Below, piece by piece: positions 26,400 to 37,753 of a DNA stretch of 64,000 nt. Numbering within the stretch: position 1 is the first letter of the stretch; each line of letters starts with the position of its first letter. Position numbers and translations under genes: made by a program. This stretch comes from Amoebophrya sp. A120 (taxonomy: Eukaryota; Sar; Dinophyceae; Syndiniales; Amoebophryaceae). The stretch spans positions 6,951,794-7,015,793 of the forward strand of contig CAJINV010000001.1 in the NCBI GenBank assembly GCA_905178155.1. Reading direction: 5' to 3'. The notes below the pieces were generated by a model, which saw only the letters and a program-made list of their open reading frames with translations, had not been told where the DNA came from and searched no databases.

Positions 26400-27275
26400 G
26401 ATGTTTTATTTTTCATTTAATTAAATGTGTTCTACAGCAGAAAAACCTGCCACTGAAAAACGTTTACTTTCGGCTGAAAAACGACAAAATTTTTATCCTA
26501 GTACACATATACGATCGCAAGGATGTAGTGCTGTTTTCATTCTCATCTTGCCCCTGTGAGTGCATCCGAATTTCGAACGCAATGGTTGAAAATTCAATTG
26601 ACTTTCTACCTCATCCGAAAACAAGAACTACGACACTGACATTCACCAGCAGAAGCGCATGGTCGCCGAGACTTTGTTGCAAATCACAGCAGCACGATTT
26701 GTCGCATGATCTGACAATTTTCGTTGCAAAAGCAAAAGTGATCGACATCTTGAGTTTACCAGCACGTATTCCAGCAACAGCCGAAATACACAACCAAAGA
26801 ATGCTTTCGACGACAAACGAATTTCAGCGGACTGCAGCCTCGAGCAACAGCACCAAGACGGCTCCCGCCATGACAAAAACTGCGCCCCTTCCTTCCACAG
26901 CCGTGCCGCGAGTTGTTTTTTGCCTCATTCTCCCATTCGGCTCTTCATGTCCATTATCCACGTACCAGAGTGCTCCAGCACAAGCTGTCACGTCTAACTA
27001 TGATTATCATTTGCCGTATATTTTCTAGGAATCATCGTCATCATCAAAACTGGCAGACAGTACTCAGGTATAGGGTAACGTACGTTCGTTACAAGAATTC
27101 ACTTCTGCCTTACAAAATTCAAAAATTAATATCTGTATTCTCGAGCAATTATTCCGCGGGAAAATCCTCCAACGCCACTGTAACGAAATCAAATTCGACT
27201 TGCGCTGCATGATAGATATTAGTACAAAAGCCCAGAAAGCAGGCTTGCTTGTTCTTCTTCCTGTAGTGATGAGGC
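26400..27275. other. Intergenic region
   Basis: About 0.88 kb between the XPF start and the stop of the secreted repeat protein. AT-rich, with short unsupported frames on both strands. Nothing identifiable. Confidence 0.6.
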
Positions 27276-30200
27276 TCATTTTTCCACCTTTCCTTCCTCC
27301 TTCTCTTCTTCGAGCATCCCACAGAGGAATTTCTCGCTGTTCTCCGGCAGACTCCTCCACTTCTGCAACGCGTCCGCGCAGGCCTGGTCGGTCATTACCC
27401 GGGCCGCGCCTCCCTCCGCGTGCGCGCCCTCGGCCGCGGCGGTCATCATGTCCTTCATGACGTTGTCGAAGCCCGGCATTACTTGGCGGAGCATCGCCAT
27501 AGGGTCCTGCATAAATTGTTGGAACTCCGCGTTCGCCGGGGCCCCATCTCCTGCCATCTCCGCCATCTGCGGCATCAAACTCCCCAATATGGATTGGCGA
27601 CCTCCTTCCCCGCTACCGGCGAACATGCTGCCCATCACATCGCCGCACATCTGCGAGCACCGTGCCTTCGCATCCTCCCCAAGCTCCGCACACATCAGTT
27701 CATACAAATCCTGGCTCTTGTGCTTCTTGCGCAACGGACTGGTCGGGTGGTCTTCTTCGCTGGCTGCGGTTCCTTCGCGCGCGGTCAGGTACTGGTGCAC
27801 CGCTGTGTGGCATTCGTTCGCGAGGGGGGACGAATAGTCGGCGGGCACCACCAGACCCTGAACACCCTCAGTAGCCATGGCTTTGTGAGTGAGCAAGACG
27901 TGCCGCTGATATGCGAGCATCGCCAGGCCGCTCGCAATGACCTTCGTAAACCGTTCCTCTGGCACACGCGGCTCCACTTGCGATGCCGCTGTACTGCCAG
28001 TGCCAGTAGATGGAGCTCGTTCTGCACCGCTGGCCGCGCTTCCGCTTGCAGACGACGGGGTCGAGCAGATGCTTTTGGCATAGAAGCCCAGGACTGTGAT
28101 GAGCGCGAGCCGCGTCGTTTCTCGCTCCTTCACCTGCAATCGGGTGAACGCCATCACATTCGGTTTGGGCGCTTCCGCTTCGTCAGTTGTAAAGGGAAAA
28201 TTTGCAACGGCGCGCAAACCTGCAACAGAGTTGTACCCAATACAAACTACAACACGATGGCGGAACAGCTGCTATCCCAGATGCCTCTGGTCTAGTTTTG
28301 TAGTCCCTCTACCGTGCTACTCGGTTCCTAATGTCTCTGTGCTTGAGCTTGAGTCAAGGGCCCTGGGAGGTGTGTATATGTTCACCATCCTGTCTCAGTG
28401 TCCATCTAGGTCGTGTAGACATCCACCACGCTGCTACACCACTAAGGGTCTCTATATGTTTTCGTGTCATTAGGGTCCTATCTAGATCTTTGGACTTGCT
28501 TCTATCGGAGTGAATCATCATGTTTGTCTTGGTACTCTGTGAGGCTGCAGGTGCATTACGAAGGTATTCGGCATACCAGTCGAAACCGTAAGATCGAAGT
28601 CGCACACCAGTGGAGTGTCAGATTCCGCACCTAGCCGGAATTTCGTCGCGTTTGCCATGACCTGTTCGGTGATAGGGTAAGAAAGTAAGTTCGACGCACG
28701 CTGATTCCAAGAAAACATTTTCGCGCCCGTTGTCCGGTCCCCCCTCGGACGAAGACGAACGCCGCATACGGTAATCGTTATATTCAGGAACTTGAAATCT
28801 TCAAATGATGCATTTACATCAACATGGTACTGGTAATCCTAATAGCACTGTATGTTGGAAGTACATGCAGTTACCTGATTCTCTAGCAGGCCCCCGACAG
28901 TTTGCTTTGAGACAAGTTGTATCTGTCCCGGCTTCAAATTGCTCAACTGGCCAAGCTCACCGCGGTACTTCGTCTGGAACGCGTGGGCAATGCGTCCTTT
29001 GAGCAACGCAGCCGTCTCGCCATCCACACTCTTGAGTTCCACCTGCTTGGATCCGTCCAGCGCCGTACGAACGCGCATCTGGTCGCATCGAACCTCGGCG
29101 TACTCCACTGCCACATCGTTATGCGCGTCCTCACCGAGCATGCGTTCGCGGTTCAACATGTTCGCTGCGTCCGCGACCTGGTATATCATATATTTTCCTT
29201 TGTTTGATCAGAAAAAGAATCGGGCGGAAAAATCGAATGGCTAAAGAAGTCATGTAGGGCAGCAGGACAATGCGTTGGTTCTTTCATGTACTTACTAGTA
29301 GAGGAGACGTTCTCCCTTTCTGAGCACACAGGACAAAATTCGAAAAAACGAAAAGCCCGGTCATCGAGAACCAGAACCCCTGACTTCTTGTCGTTCCAAA
29401 TGAAAAACTCAAACCTGAAGCGCCTCGACGCCGGGTAGGCGCGAGACTTCGTGACGCCACACAACAAGTGCCTCGAGTCCGACGACTGCGCTCATGGCGG
29501 TTTTCGCGGACTTGACTGCGGCCGTGATCGCTTCCAGGCGTTGGTCCAGCTCCAGGATGCTTTCCAGCGACGCCCCGTCTTCTGCCATGTTCGTCCCCAG
29601 TCCGCCGGCGACAGTTGACACGATGTTGGCCAGACCGGCGTCGGACGTGCCACCCAGGAGGTTCCCAAGGGGATCGCCGCCCCCGACGCGGTCCCGGATG
29701 TAATCACGCTGGGCACGGCTGGCAGCGTACGGGCCATCCGTGAGCGGGCTGGAGCGCATGATGTCCCGCAGGCCCCTGCCTGTTTGGGCATCCACGCCTC
29801 GGTGCCCCAAAACCCCGCCCTGGAGGTCGCGCACGCAGCCGGCGGTTTCTTTGACGTCCAGGATGCGCATGTTCTCCGCACTGCACCGCTCTTGCATCAT
29901 CGCGCGAAACACATTCGGTCTTTCCATGGTGCCTTGGGCGGAAGGAGACGACCCGGCGGCCGAACCCGATGCGGTAGCGTCTGCTCCGGCGGATGCGCTA
30001 CCTTGCGCTGCCGCGCTGGCAGGGTCATTTCCCTCAAGCAATGCAAGAATGGTGGCTAAGTCAGGTACGTCTTCTTGTCCTTTGCCTTGTCCCTTGCCAC
30101 CAAGACCGGCGAACATGGCAGGCATCTCTGGCACGCCGCCTTTCCCTTTGCCACCAGCTCCGGCGAGTAAAGCATTCACATCTGGCATGCCGCCTTTGCC

Positions 30201-30719
30201 ACCAGCTCCAGCTCCGGCGAGTAAAGCGTTCATATCTGGCATGCCGCCTTTGCCACCAGCTCCAGCTCCGGCGAGTAAAGCGTTCATATCTGGCATGCCG
30301 CCTTTGCCACCAGCTCCAGCTCCGGCGAGTAAAGCGTTCATATCTGGCATGCCGCCTTTGCCACCAGCTCCAGCTCCGGCGAGTAAAGCGTTCATATCTG
30401 GCATGCCGCCTTTGCCACCAGCTCCGGCAAGTAAAGCGCCCATATCTGGCATGCCGCCCTTTCCGCCGGCTCCCGCAAGCAATGCACCCAAGTCGGGCAT
30501 GCCACCCTTGCCCCCACCAAGAAGCGCACCAATATCCGGCACACCGCCCTTGCCTCCAGCATTTCCTCCGCCTAAAAGCGCTGCAAGGTCCGCATTTCCG
30601 CCCTGTGGTGCGAGAAACCCACCTTGATATCCTTTTCCGGGGGATCCTTTGCCAGGGTTGTCACTCCCTCGCGCCACTGCGACTAGAGTCGCAAACACGC
30701 TCGAGATCTTGCAAAGCAT
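27276..30719 (-). CDS. Secreted protein with 18-residue Gly/Met repeats, unknown function
   Basis: Four exons, 29415-30719, 28875-29177, 28577-28661 and 27276-28219, joined by GT-AG introns of 237, 213 and 357 bp. They give 2637 bases, 878 aa, in frame. I choose the start at 30719 because MLCKISSVFATLVAVARG is a plausible signal peptide. Residues from about 58 to 215 are tandem repeats of GGKGGMPDMNALLAGAGA, degenerating at both ends. A Ser/Ala-rich spacer follows. Then comes a region with conserved-looking blocks (MRILDVKETAGCVRDLQGG, VADAANMLNRERMLGEDA, SVDGETAALLKGRIAHAF) that I cannot assign. The C-terminal part contains SQMCGDVMGSMFAG and a Met-rich helical stretch, and ends highly charged (EEEKEEGKVEK). 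Probably exported or vacuolar; the function is unknown. Confidence 0.8.
28220..28576 (-). other. GT-AG intron of the secreted repeat protein gene
   Basis: 357-bp intron with donor GTATGCC (minus strand, after ACTG) and acceptor GTTGCAG. It is longer than the usual 110-240 bp here. No terminal inverted repeat or duplication is present, so it belongs to the ordinary intron class. Confidence 0.75.
30127..30545 (-). repeat. 54-bp coding tandem repeat array
   Basis: Tandem array inside the secreted protein gene. Four copies starting at 30181, 30235, 30289 and 30343 look almost identical over 54 bp (18 codons). Flanking units have lost 6-12 bp or carry codon changes. The near-identity of the central copies points to recent expansion or ongoing homogenisation. 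Confidence 0.93.
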
Positions 30720-31451
30720 CTTTTCTCGTGCTGACCTCCGATAGAAAAAACAGGAAAAATGATCTATTCGAACTACGCAGAACTCAACCAACGCCCTCAC
30801 TGTCAATAGGAAACAAAATGATACTACTTCAATAGCGGTCGCGCCAGTTCGTTGCCCGACCTATTCGGAATTGATCTAAGAACCCTGCGCCTGCAGCTTC
30901 AATCAACATGTACACAATCACCACCCATATCAGAAAGTAAAAGAATAAACTCACATCGTCGAAGCGAAGTAAATGCCACACCAGATCATCAGAGGATCTA
31001 TCGCACATAGTAAACTTTCTTCGGTCAGCGCGCTACAGCTAGCAGCCGCTGCGTCAAGCATCTTGATCTTCTTCGATGGTCTGATCATTCGGCAGTGCTC
31101 GAGCTCTGGTCTTGCTTGCTGTGAAAAAATTGATCCTGATAGACATATGAGTCTACTACCAACCTTAGTTAAGTCTACCTCGTCGTCACCAAATTTCGAT
31201 CCAGAAAAACACGCCCGCGCTAAGTTCTCCAGTTCCTTTCAGTGCTGTAATTGTAAAAGTTGCGCATGCGCTCTTGATGTCATTATGTATTCCAGGATTC
31301 ACCAGCCTGGGCGTTGTTCTCAAGCTGGTTGCATTGTTCTCCTCCTGTATATTTTATCGAAGGACCATGAGCCTGAATGTTACGGGATGCAGTCATGTTC
31401 CTGTAGACACGAAGAGCACTTGTACTCGAAGTATCCAACATTTCCCAGATC
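30720..31451. other. Intergenic region
   Basis: About 0.73 kb between the secreted repeat protein start and the stop of the Arg/Trp-rich gene. Frames at 30973-31500 on the plus strand are open but show no motif. Nothing supported. Confidence 0.6.
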
Positions 31452-34400
31452 CTACTGCAGCCTCATCCGCGTTGTGTTCGTCCTTGGGTCAAATTCGTAA
31501 TGGAGATTTTGCGGAGTGAAGGACGGACTCGCAACGGCGTCCCGGGCCCGTACCGACGACAAATGTTGGCGTAGCCTCGAAGCAGTCTTCCCCCGTCTAC
31601 TTGCAACGGGGTACACTTCCGTCATCTCGCATCCTCTGCTGCTGATTTCGTAGATCACCGCTGCAGGCGTTATGTTCTCCGCTTCTGTTGTCGTGACTTT
31701 TGCATTGGCCTTCCTCTCGTCGCCTTCGGTTGGCAGCAACGGCAGACCAGCCGGCGGCTCTACTTCGCTGTAGTTCTCTTCCACGACCTCGCGCGAGGAT
31801 GTCCCCGCTTTTTTCTCCCGCCGGATTTTTCTGCGAATGTCGCGCACGGACTGCTCCCAGAACCAGTCTTCCGGACTTGCCTCGTAGTAGTTTTCGTTCG
31901 CGTACACGGCCATGTTGAACCGCGTTTCTTCGCGTTCCGCCTGGCTGACAAACCGCCACTCCTCGCCAACCGCGTTGGGGTTGATCGGGTCCCGGCTGTG
32001 CACGTAGGACGGCGGCGCGGCAACTTTTCGCCGGTACGCGTGCGTCTTCTTTTCCGCCTCCCGTTTGCGAATGGCGCGCAACGCCGCCTGCAGACCAGGC
32101 GTGCGACCGTTGACGGGGCGCGCGGCGGGGTGTTCCGTGTCCACGGTGCACCAGTTCTCCAGCAAGTCCGCCTCGTCGGCAAAAACCCGTCGCTTTCTCA
32201 GCTTGCGCTCTTCCTTCTCCTTCAGCTTCGCCTCGCTCCGGGCTTTCGCTTTGCGGGCGTGCTCCAGTTGCAACCGCTGTTCCCAGAACACATCCCACCC
32301 GGTTTTGAACAGCATCTTGCGCCGGTTTCGCTTTCGCTTGTACACCCGGAACCGCTTGTTTTTGTTACGCCAGAGGAAGTCCAGGTCGCGCCGGTGCCGC
32401 CACCTGCAAAATAATAATCGGAAATTTTGTGGGTTTTGTTTCATATTAGCGGTAGATTGTATTTCAGATGGGATTTCGTGCAAAAAGAAAAACTGCTGCG
32501 AAAAAATGATGTCTCAAAACCTTTTTTCAGCCGCGTACAAGAACCTCTCATGAGCAAAACGAACTTCGCAATCAAGTACCTCAATTCCGGACCCCACGCG
32601 GACGGGCGGTCGTCCTCTGAAGACAAGTTTTCTGCGCAGCTGATATCCTCGGGCGTGAACCCTGGTTTGGCGGCAGCCCTCCTCGGATAGTACTGTCTTT
32701 GGAACTTTTCTTCGTACTTCCTTCGTCGGGCCGCGTACTTCTGCTCTGTGGCGGATTTTAGAATCGAACGAGGCCTGTTGATATCTACCCGCGTCGGTTT
32801 TGCCTTTTCTGCAACTTCTCGGTGTTGCGCTACTGGCGGACTGGGACTTCTTGCTCCTCCCATTTCTCCGTCTGCGTGGCGCTGCTGGCCCAGTTGCTGC
32901 AAGTCCGGTTTCTCAACCCCGCTGTCGTCCTTCACAGGAGCGATCTGTTTCGGCACTGAGGGAAACGCGGACTCGGAAAACACGAGCGGAGCGGGAGCAC
33001 GAGCACGCGACGGTGGCTTCCGCATCCTTACTTTCTCCGACGCTCCAGGGTCTTTCATGTCCTCATCTGGCGGTCCAACTATAATATGTTCCGCGTCGCT
33101 CTCCTCTACTGCCGAATCTACGCTTTTCTCCTGAGCACCAGCTGCCATTTGTCTTCGTCTCTCCTTGATGCGATGGTTCATCTTCAGGTCCAACCAAACC
33201 TCGGGCGGCAGCTGCGGAACTCGCTTTTGGAGTTTCTCCACCCGCTGTCGGATTTCCTCCGATGCTGTCTCCCTCGTGACATCGTCCGTGTACTTTTCCA
33301 GTAGCGTCCAGAGGATGTCGCCGACGAATCCATGCCACTCAGTTGGTCTATTTTTAGCGTTCTTCGCATTCAGGCTTGCGGTTGCATCTTTCTTGCTGCT
33401 GCCACTGCCGCTGTCTTCTCCATCTCCTTTAGCACTAGTACTTACTTCTTTTTCTCCTCCTGTAGTGGCGACCTCCTCGTCTGACATTTTTCCGCTCTTT
33501 CCTGCTGCCTCGAGGTCTGCTCTACAACTAGCGCTTGTTTTTATTCCACCCTCTGCTTTTGCGGCGCTTGGTTGTTCGGTTTTTTCACTTTCCGTTACCT
33601 CGTCCTTCCCTCCCTCAGAAGGGTGCTCATGATCTTCCGCATCTTTTTTCTGCACGTCTGCTCGAGAGGACGAGCTACCCTTCAACACCCCCCTGTCGTC
33701 CACCACAGTAGCAACACCACGCCCTCCTTTTACCCATTCACTGCCCGGCCCCAAAAGTGGCTTCGCCCAGCTCTTCTCGGGAAATGTTTCCGCAAGCGTG
33801 TTATCCAACACATCTCCCAAGGTGCCTGTGGTCAAGAATTTCACCGGAATATCGGGATGCTTCAGCAAGGACAAGAGCGGGACCGGCGCCTCGTCTGGGT
33901 TGGGCCCGACCGCGTTGGCGGCACTGTAGTGCTGGAGGATCATGTTCCACCGCCGAATTTTGTCGGCACTTCGGTCCACCCACGCCCGCTCCCACACCGG
34001 CCCAAACTGTTCTCGAAAGAACAGACGCGGCGTTTTCTTGCTCCCGCTCTCGGTGTAGATCCGACGCATCACGGCGTCGATTCTGCGGATCACAGCGTGC
34101 ATCTGTTTCTGTTGCGGAGTCATCTTTTTCCACCGATCTTTTCTTCGCTGCTCCTTACTTTGTTTAGGCGGACGCGGGACTGCGGCCGCGTTCTTGTTAC
34201 CAAGGCTGAGCTGCTGGTTTTGCTGCTCGATCAGGCGAAAGGGACACCAGTGCAGGCGGTATCGGTTGCAGACCCGCTTGCGCGTGGCCTTCAGGTACCA
34301 CCACCGCCACCACACGTCAGCGGGAACGTACCTGTGTCGGTGTTTGTCCCAATGCTTCCACGTGCGCAGATTGAAGTACAGCGTGCCGTCGCCCGCCCAC

Positions 34401-35764
34401 GGGATGGGGTCCTTGCGATTTCTACGCTTTATCTTCTCATGATGGTATCGCGTCACGATAGAGCCGGGTAGCACGTTGCTTGGCAGACGTCTGTCCGCCC
34501 GGCGGAGGATCTGCAGCCAACGCCTGCTGCGCTTCAGAATCTTATCCTTGATTTCCTGCGACACCTTCTTTTTCCGCCGGGGGGGCTTTCTTTTCTTTTT
34601 GTGTTTGTCCCTTTTGCTCCTCTTTGACCTCCTGCCGTCGGTGAGCATATGCACCTTCTTCTTATTCTTGTCGAACGGCTTGCTCACGGGGAGCGCCGGT
34701 TGGTGATCTCTCTTTGAAGACACTTTTCCTCTCTGGTTCCGCACTGCAACTATCGTGGTGATCGGCGGCTGCTGTAGTCTCTGGGGCTGCTGTTGCTGAT
34801 GTTGTGCGCTGTAGTTTGGACTGGGAGGAAGGAGCTGGTAGTTGTTCCCAACAAAAGCCGGACTCTGTGCCACAGGTCCAGTTTGGTACGGCTGGCGCAA
34901 TTGCGAACGCGAGCTTCCAGTAGTTCCCGGAGGCACCATTGGCCCGCTGGTCTGCCTGTTGCCCCTCCGCTTTTTCGACACAGTCACCAATGTCGTCGGC
35001 ATCGCTGCGGGACGCTGCGGCGGCTGGATTTGTTGTAGTTGCGGCGTTTGTTGTTTCGCCTGACTCTTGCTGCCGCTGGGTATTGCGGGAGGGAGCATCT
35101 TTGTACGCAGCTGCTGTGCCTGCGAACCTTTGGCCGGTGGGTGCGCTAATGGCGTTGCAGGGTTCAGCTGTACCATTTCCACTTTTCCCGTTGATGGATT
35201 TTGCACCGGAATGAACAAGGGGGTACCCTGCGGAACCGCGTAGCCGTTGTGCGTTATCGCCACGGGCGGCGCGGGTGATAGTACTCCTCCTTTTCCCGGA
35301 TGTGCTCCGAACACAGGCTGTTGCGGGACTGCGGAGGATGGCGCAGGCACATGCGCAAACTGTGGTGGTGCACCCGGTGTGCCCGCCATCGGCGCATAGC
35401 GAAACGCGCCGGACCCGGGCGGAGGAAAGTTGCCCTGCTGTGGGAGTTGTCCGACATTCGGCACAAATGTAAGTGGCTGCTGCTGAAACGCGAAGCTGCT
35501 CGAGGTGGAGCCGCCTTGAATTCCTCGTGGCGGGTGGAAAGGTGCTGCTACTTGTCGCTGCCCGAAGTTCGGTTGCTGAACAAACCCGGCCGGGGATGCG
35601 GGTGCGCCACTAGGAGATGGAAGAAACGGACCCGGCGGCGGCACAGACGACGACGATGACGCCCTGCTGCGTTGCTGCGATCCTGGAGTCTGCACTTGTG
35701 CGAACTGGAACTGCTCTTCCGGGCTACCCAGTGGCCTGCCGGGTTTCTGTCGTCGCGAGGGCAT
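31452..35764 (-). CDS. Large basic Arg/Lys/Trp-rich protein, unknown function
   Basis: Two exons, 32580-35764 and 31452-32403, with a 176-bp GT-AG intron. They give 4137 bases, 1378 aa, in frame (PELR then WRHRRDLDF). The first 350 residues are Pro/Gln/Gly-rich and disordered. A strongly basic block follows (RRSKRSKRDKHKKKRKPPRR), a likely nuclear localisation or nucleic-acid contact. Next are Trp/Arg-rich segments (YFNLRTWKHWDKHRHRYV, WWRWWYLKATRKRVCNRY), an acidic Glu/Ser/Lys region with many possible phosphorylation sites, and in exon 2 another Trp-containing basic helix (WDVFWEQRLQLEHARKAK). I know no family with this arrangement. A nuclear RNA- or chromatin-associated role is a guess from composition only. 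Confidence 0.75.
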
Positions 35765-37753
35765 TGCCTAAATTTCGACCGTTTTTGAACGCTAGTTGCA
35801 CGTACCAGAGTAATTCACATTGGCGATAATTCAGCTGACCTCTCAAACTTGTAAGTACGTTGCCACAAAAATCACTGCATTTGAGATCAGCTACACAGCA
35901 ATTAGTACATCCTGCTAGAATAAGAATCGGCGCGACGCTTTCAATGAATAAGAATCCAACTCAGGTCAATGCTAGGCGTGCCAATCTCGTCTGAGTAATT
36001 CGAGGTATTTCATTGCGAGGTTCAAGATAAGCACCTGCTGGAGCGGCGCCTTGCCGGACAAACTCACACTCATCTAAGAACTCACCAATACCCTAGGCAA
36101 CAAAATCCGAGAGATGTCGGAGGTGGGTAGGCTTTCGCCAGTGGCGGACGTCCTCCAGGGCACCCGCGCTATCACTTAGAACGCACGAAAATCCGGACGA
36201 AATCATGGTCGCCGCAGTGCCGAATGGGCAAACGGCGCATAAATCCTGAGCATGCTGGCAGTACCTGCTCAGAAACAGAAAGCACTGGACTTCGGTGTGC
36301 GAGGCCGACTCCAAAGCCAGTGGCGCCTGTGGCTCTCCGCCGCAGCGGGCTCAGAGGGGGCCGAGTGCGCTCCCGCGCCCGGGGGCCGGCCAGTTTGGCT
36401 CCGAACAATACTGCGGGCCCGGCTTGGCCGAATCTGTAGCCAACCAACAACCCTCGCCAAACGCGGCTCGGGCTGGTCCCTTCGCCGGCGGGAAGCGTCG
36501 CGCGGCAGAAGACCGCGCGGCCTTCGCGGCACCCGCCAAACTAAACGGCTATCACCTGCGCGGCTCCGCAAGCTTGTAACAGCTCGCCGCGTCAGCGCTG
36601 AGGAGCTTGCTGGCCTCGCTTTTGTTGTTCCCGGGGAGGATGCCAAGCCAGGAGGGGCGCACGTGTGCCGTGTATACGTAGCGCCGCACGGCTTGCGTTA
36701 GCACCGGGAACCTGCTCACTTCCCTGGACCCCGCGACGTCTTGGGCCCCCTCGGCCCGAACAGTACACGAAACACCACGGGCAACGGAATGAAAAAGACA
36801 GAGCAACATCCTGAAACCGGCGCCGGCCTCCCTGCTGTTGCAATCGGCCGCCGCGGCACTCGGGGCCCCGCGGCAATTTGCCTCCGCCCGCCTCTTGTAT
36901 CGCCTCAGCCCAAACGCCTCCTGCTCTAGCGCGGCTCGCCATCGGGGTTCTCGCGAGTAGGCCCGGCAGTCTACCTCATGCGCCCAGGGATAGTCCGCGC
37001 ATTGGTTCCCGGCGGCAAGGCAACCGCCCCGCCGCATCGCGGAACTGCGGCCCGGCCCCCGGCCTGCCTGGTGCGCTTAGCCGGTTATGCGCCGGAAGGC
37101 GCTGCGCCCGCGCAGCCCCTTTGCGCGCCTCCGGCGTGTGTGGGGCGGCCGCGCCTGGCCAAACATCTGCCGGGCTTCCCCGCCCTCGATTGCTGCTTGC
37201 GAAGTGGCCCAGCCCGGATGGCCGGCGTGCCCCTTTGCATTCCCTGCGGCCGGCGTGCGCGTGTAGGTATCTCGCGCCAGCGGCGCGGCTGTCTTTCCCG
37301 CGCCAAGGCTGCCGCCCCGCGGGCCTCCGCTGGGTAGATGGCGCGGCCGCCCCGGATGCCGACCGGGCCGGGCGGAAGCGCCGCCCGGGTCGGCGAGTAG
37401 GCTCCGCGCCGCCAGCAGCGGGCCCGGGACTTCCCCGAACACTCCGGGCCACGGCGAAACCCAAGGGGGGCACGCGCCGGGGCGCGCGTCTCTGCTTCTG
37501 CGCCCCGCGATTGCGGAAAACCTTGCAGCTCCTCAAACCAGCTAGAAGCATACAACTCACACACTCCGGCTTACATTGTGTCTGTAAGCCAAGGAGAACA
37601 TCACCGGACGCACGCACATAGCTGTAGTCCTCTCGATCTTTCGGCACAACTGCGCGCTCTCTTTACCAGTCTTGCGCTACGGCTACCAAAGTCTCGTGTA
37701 GACATCGATCCTGATTTACCTCATTCCAAATTCCGCCATCATTGACATCAATT
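35765..37753. other. Intergenic region holding a GC-rich island
   Basis: About 2 kb between the start of the Arg/Trp-rich gene and the stop of the F1-alpha-like gene. The two edges are AT-balanced and featureless; the centre is a GC-rich block listed separately. A small perfect hairpin (8-bp stem GGCTTACA, 7-nt loop) sits at 37568-37590. I find no gene on either strand. Confidence 0.6.
36250..37545. other. GC-rich island of unknown nature
   Basis: About 1.3 kb with base composition far more GC-rich than any other intergenic stretch in the window, full of CGGGCC, GCGCGG and CCGGC words. Several frames are open on both strands at once. That is what high GC produces by chance, and their translations (Arg/Ala/Pro/Gly-rich) differ between frames and show no motif. 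No clear terminal inverted repeat or flanking duplication was found. It could be a non-coding RNA locus, a promoter island or a decayed insertion. Confidence 0.5.

Noticed and set aside
37568-37590. Hairpin GGCTTACA..TGTAAGCC as a structured RNA or terminator
   Set aside because: An 8-bp stem alone is too common by chance, and nothing around it supports an RNA gene.
36878-37621. 247-codon plus-strand frame and overlapping minus-strand frames in the GC-rich island
   Set aside because: High GC removes stops from several frames at once; the translations are Arg/Ala/Pro-rich and unrelated to any family.
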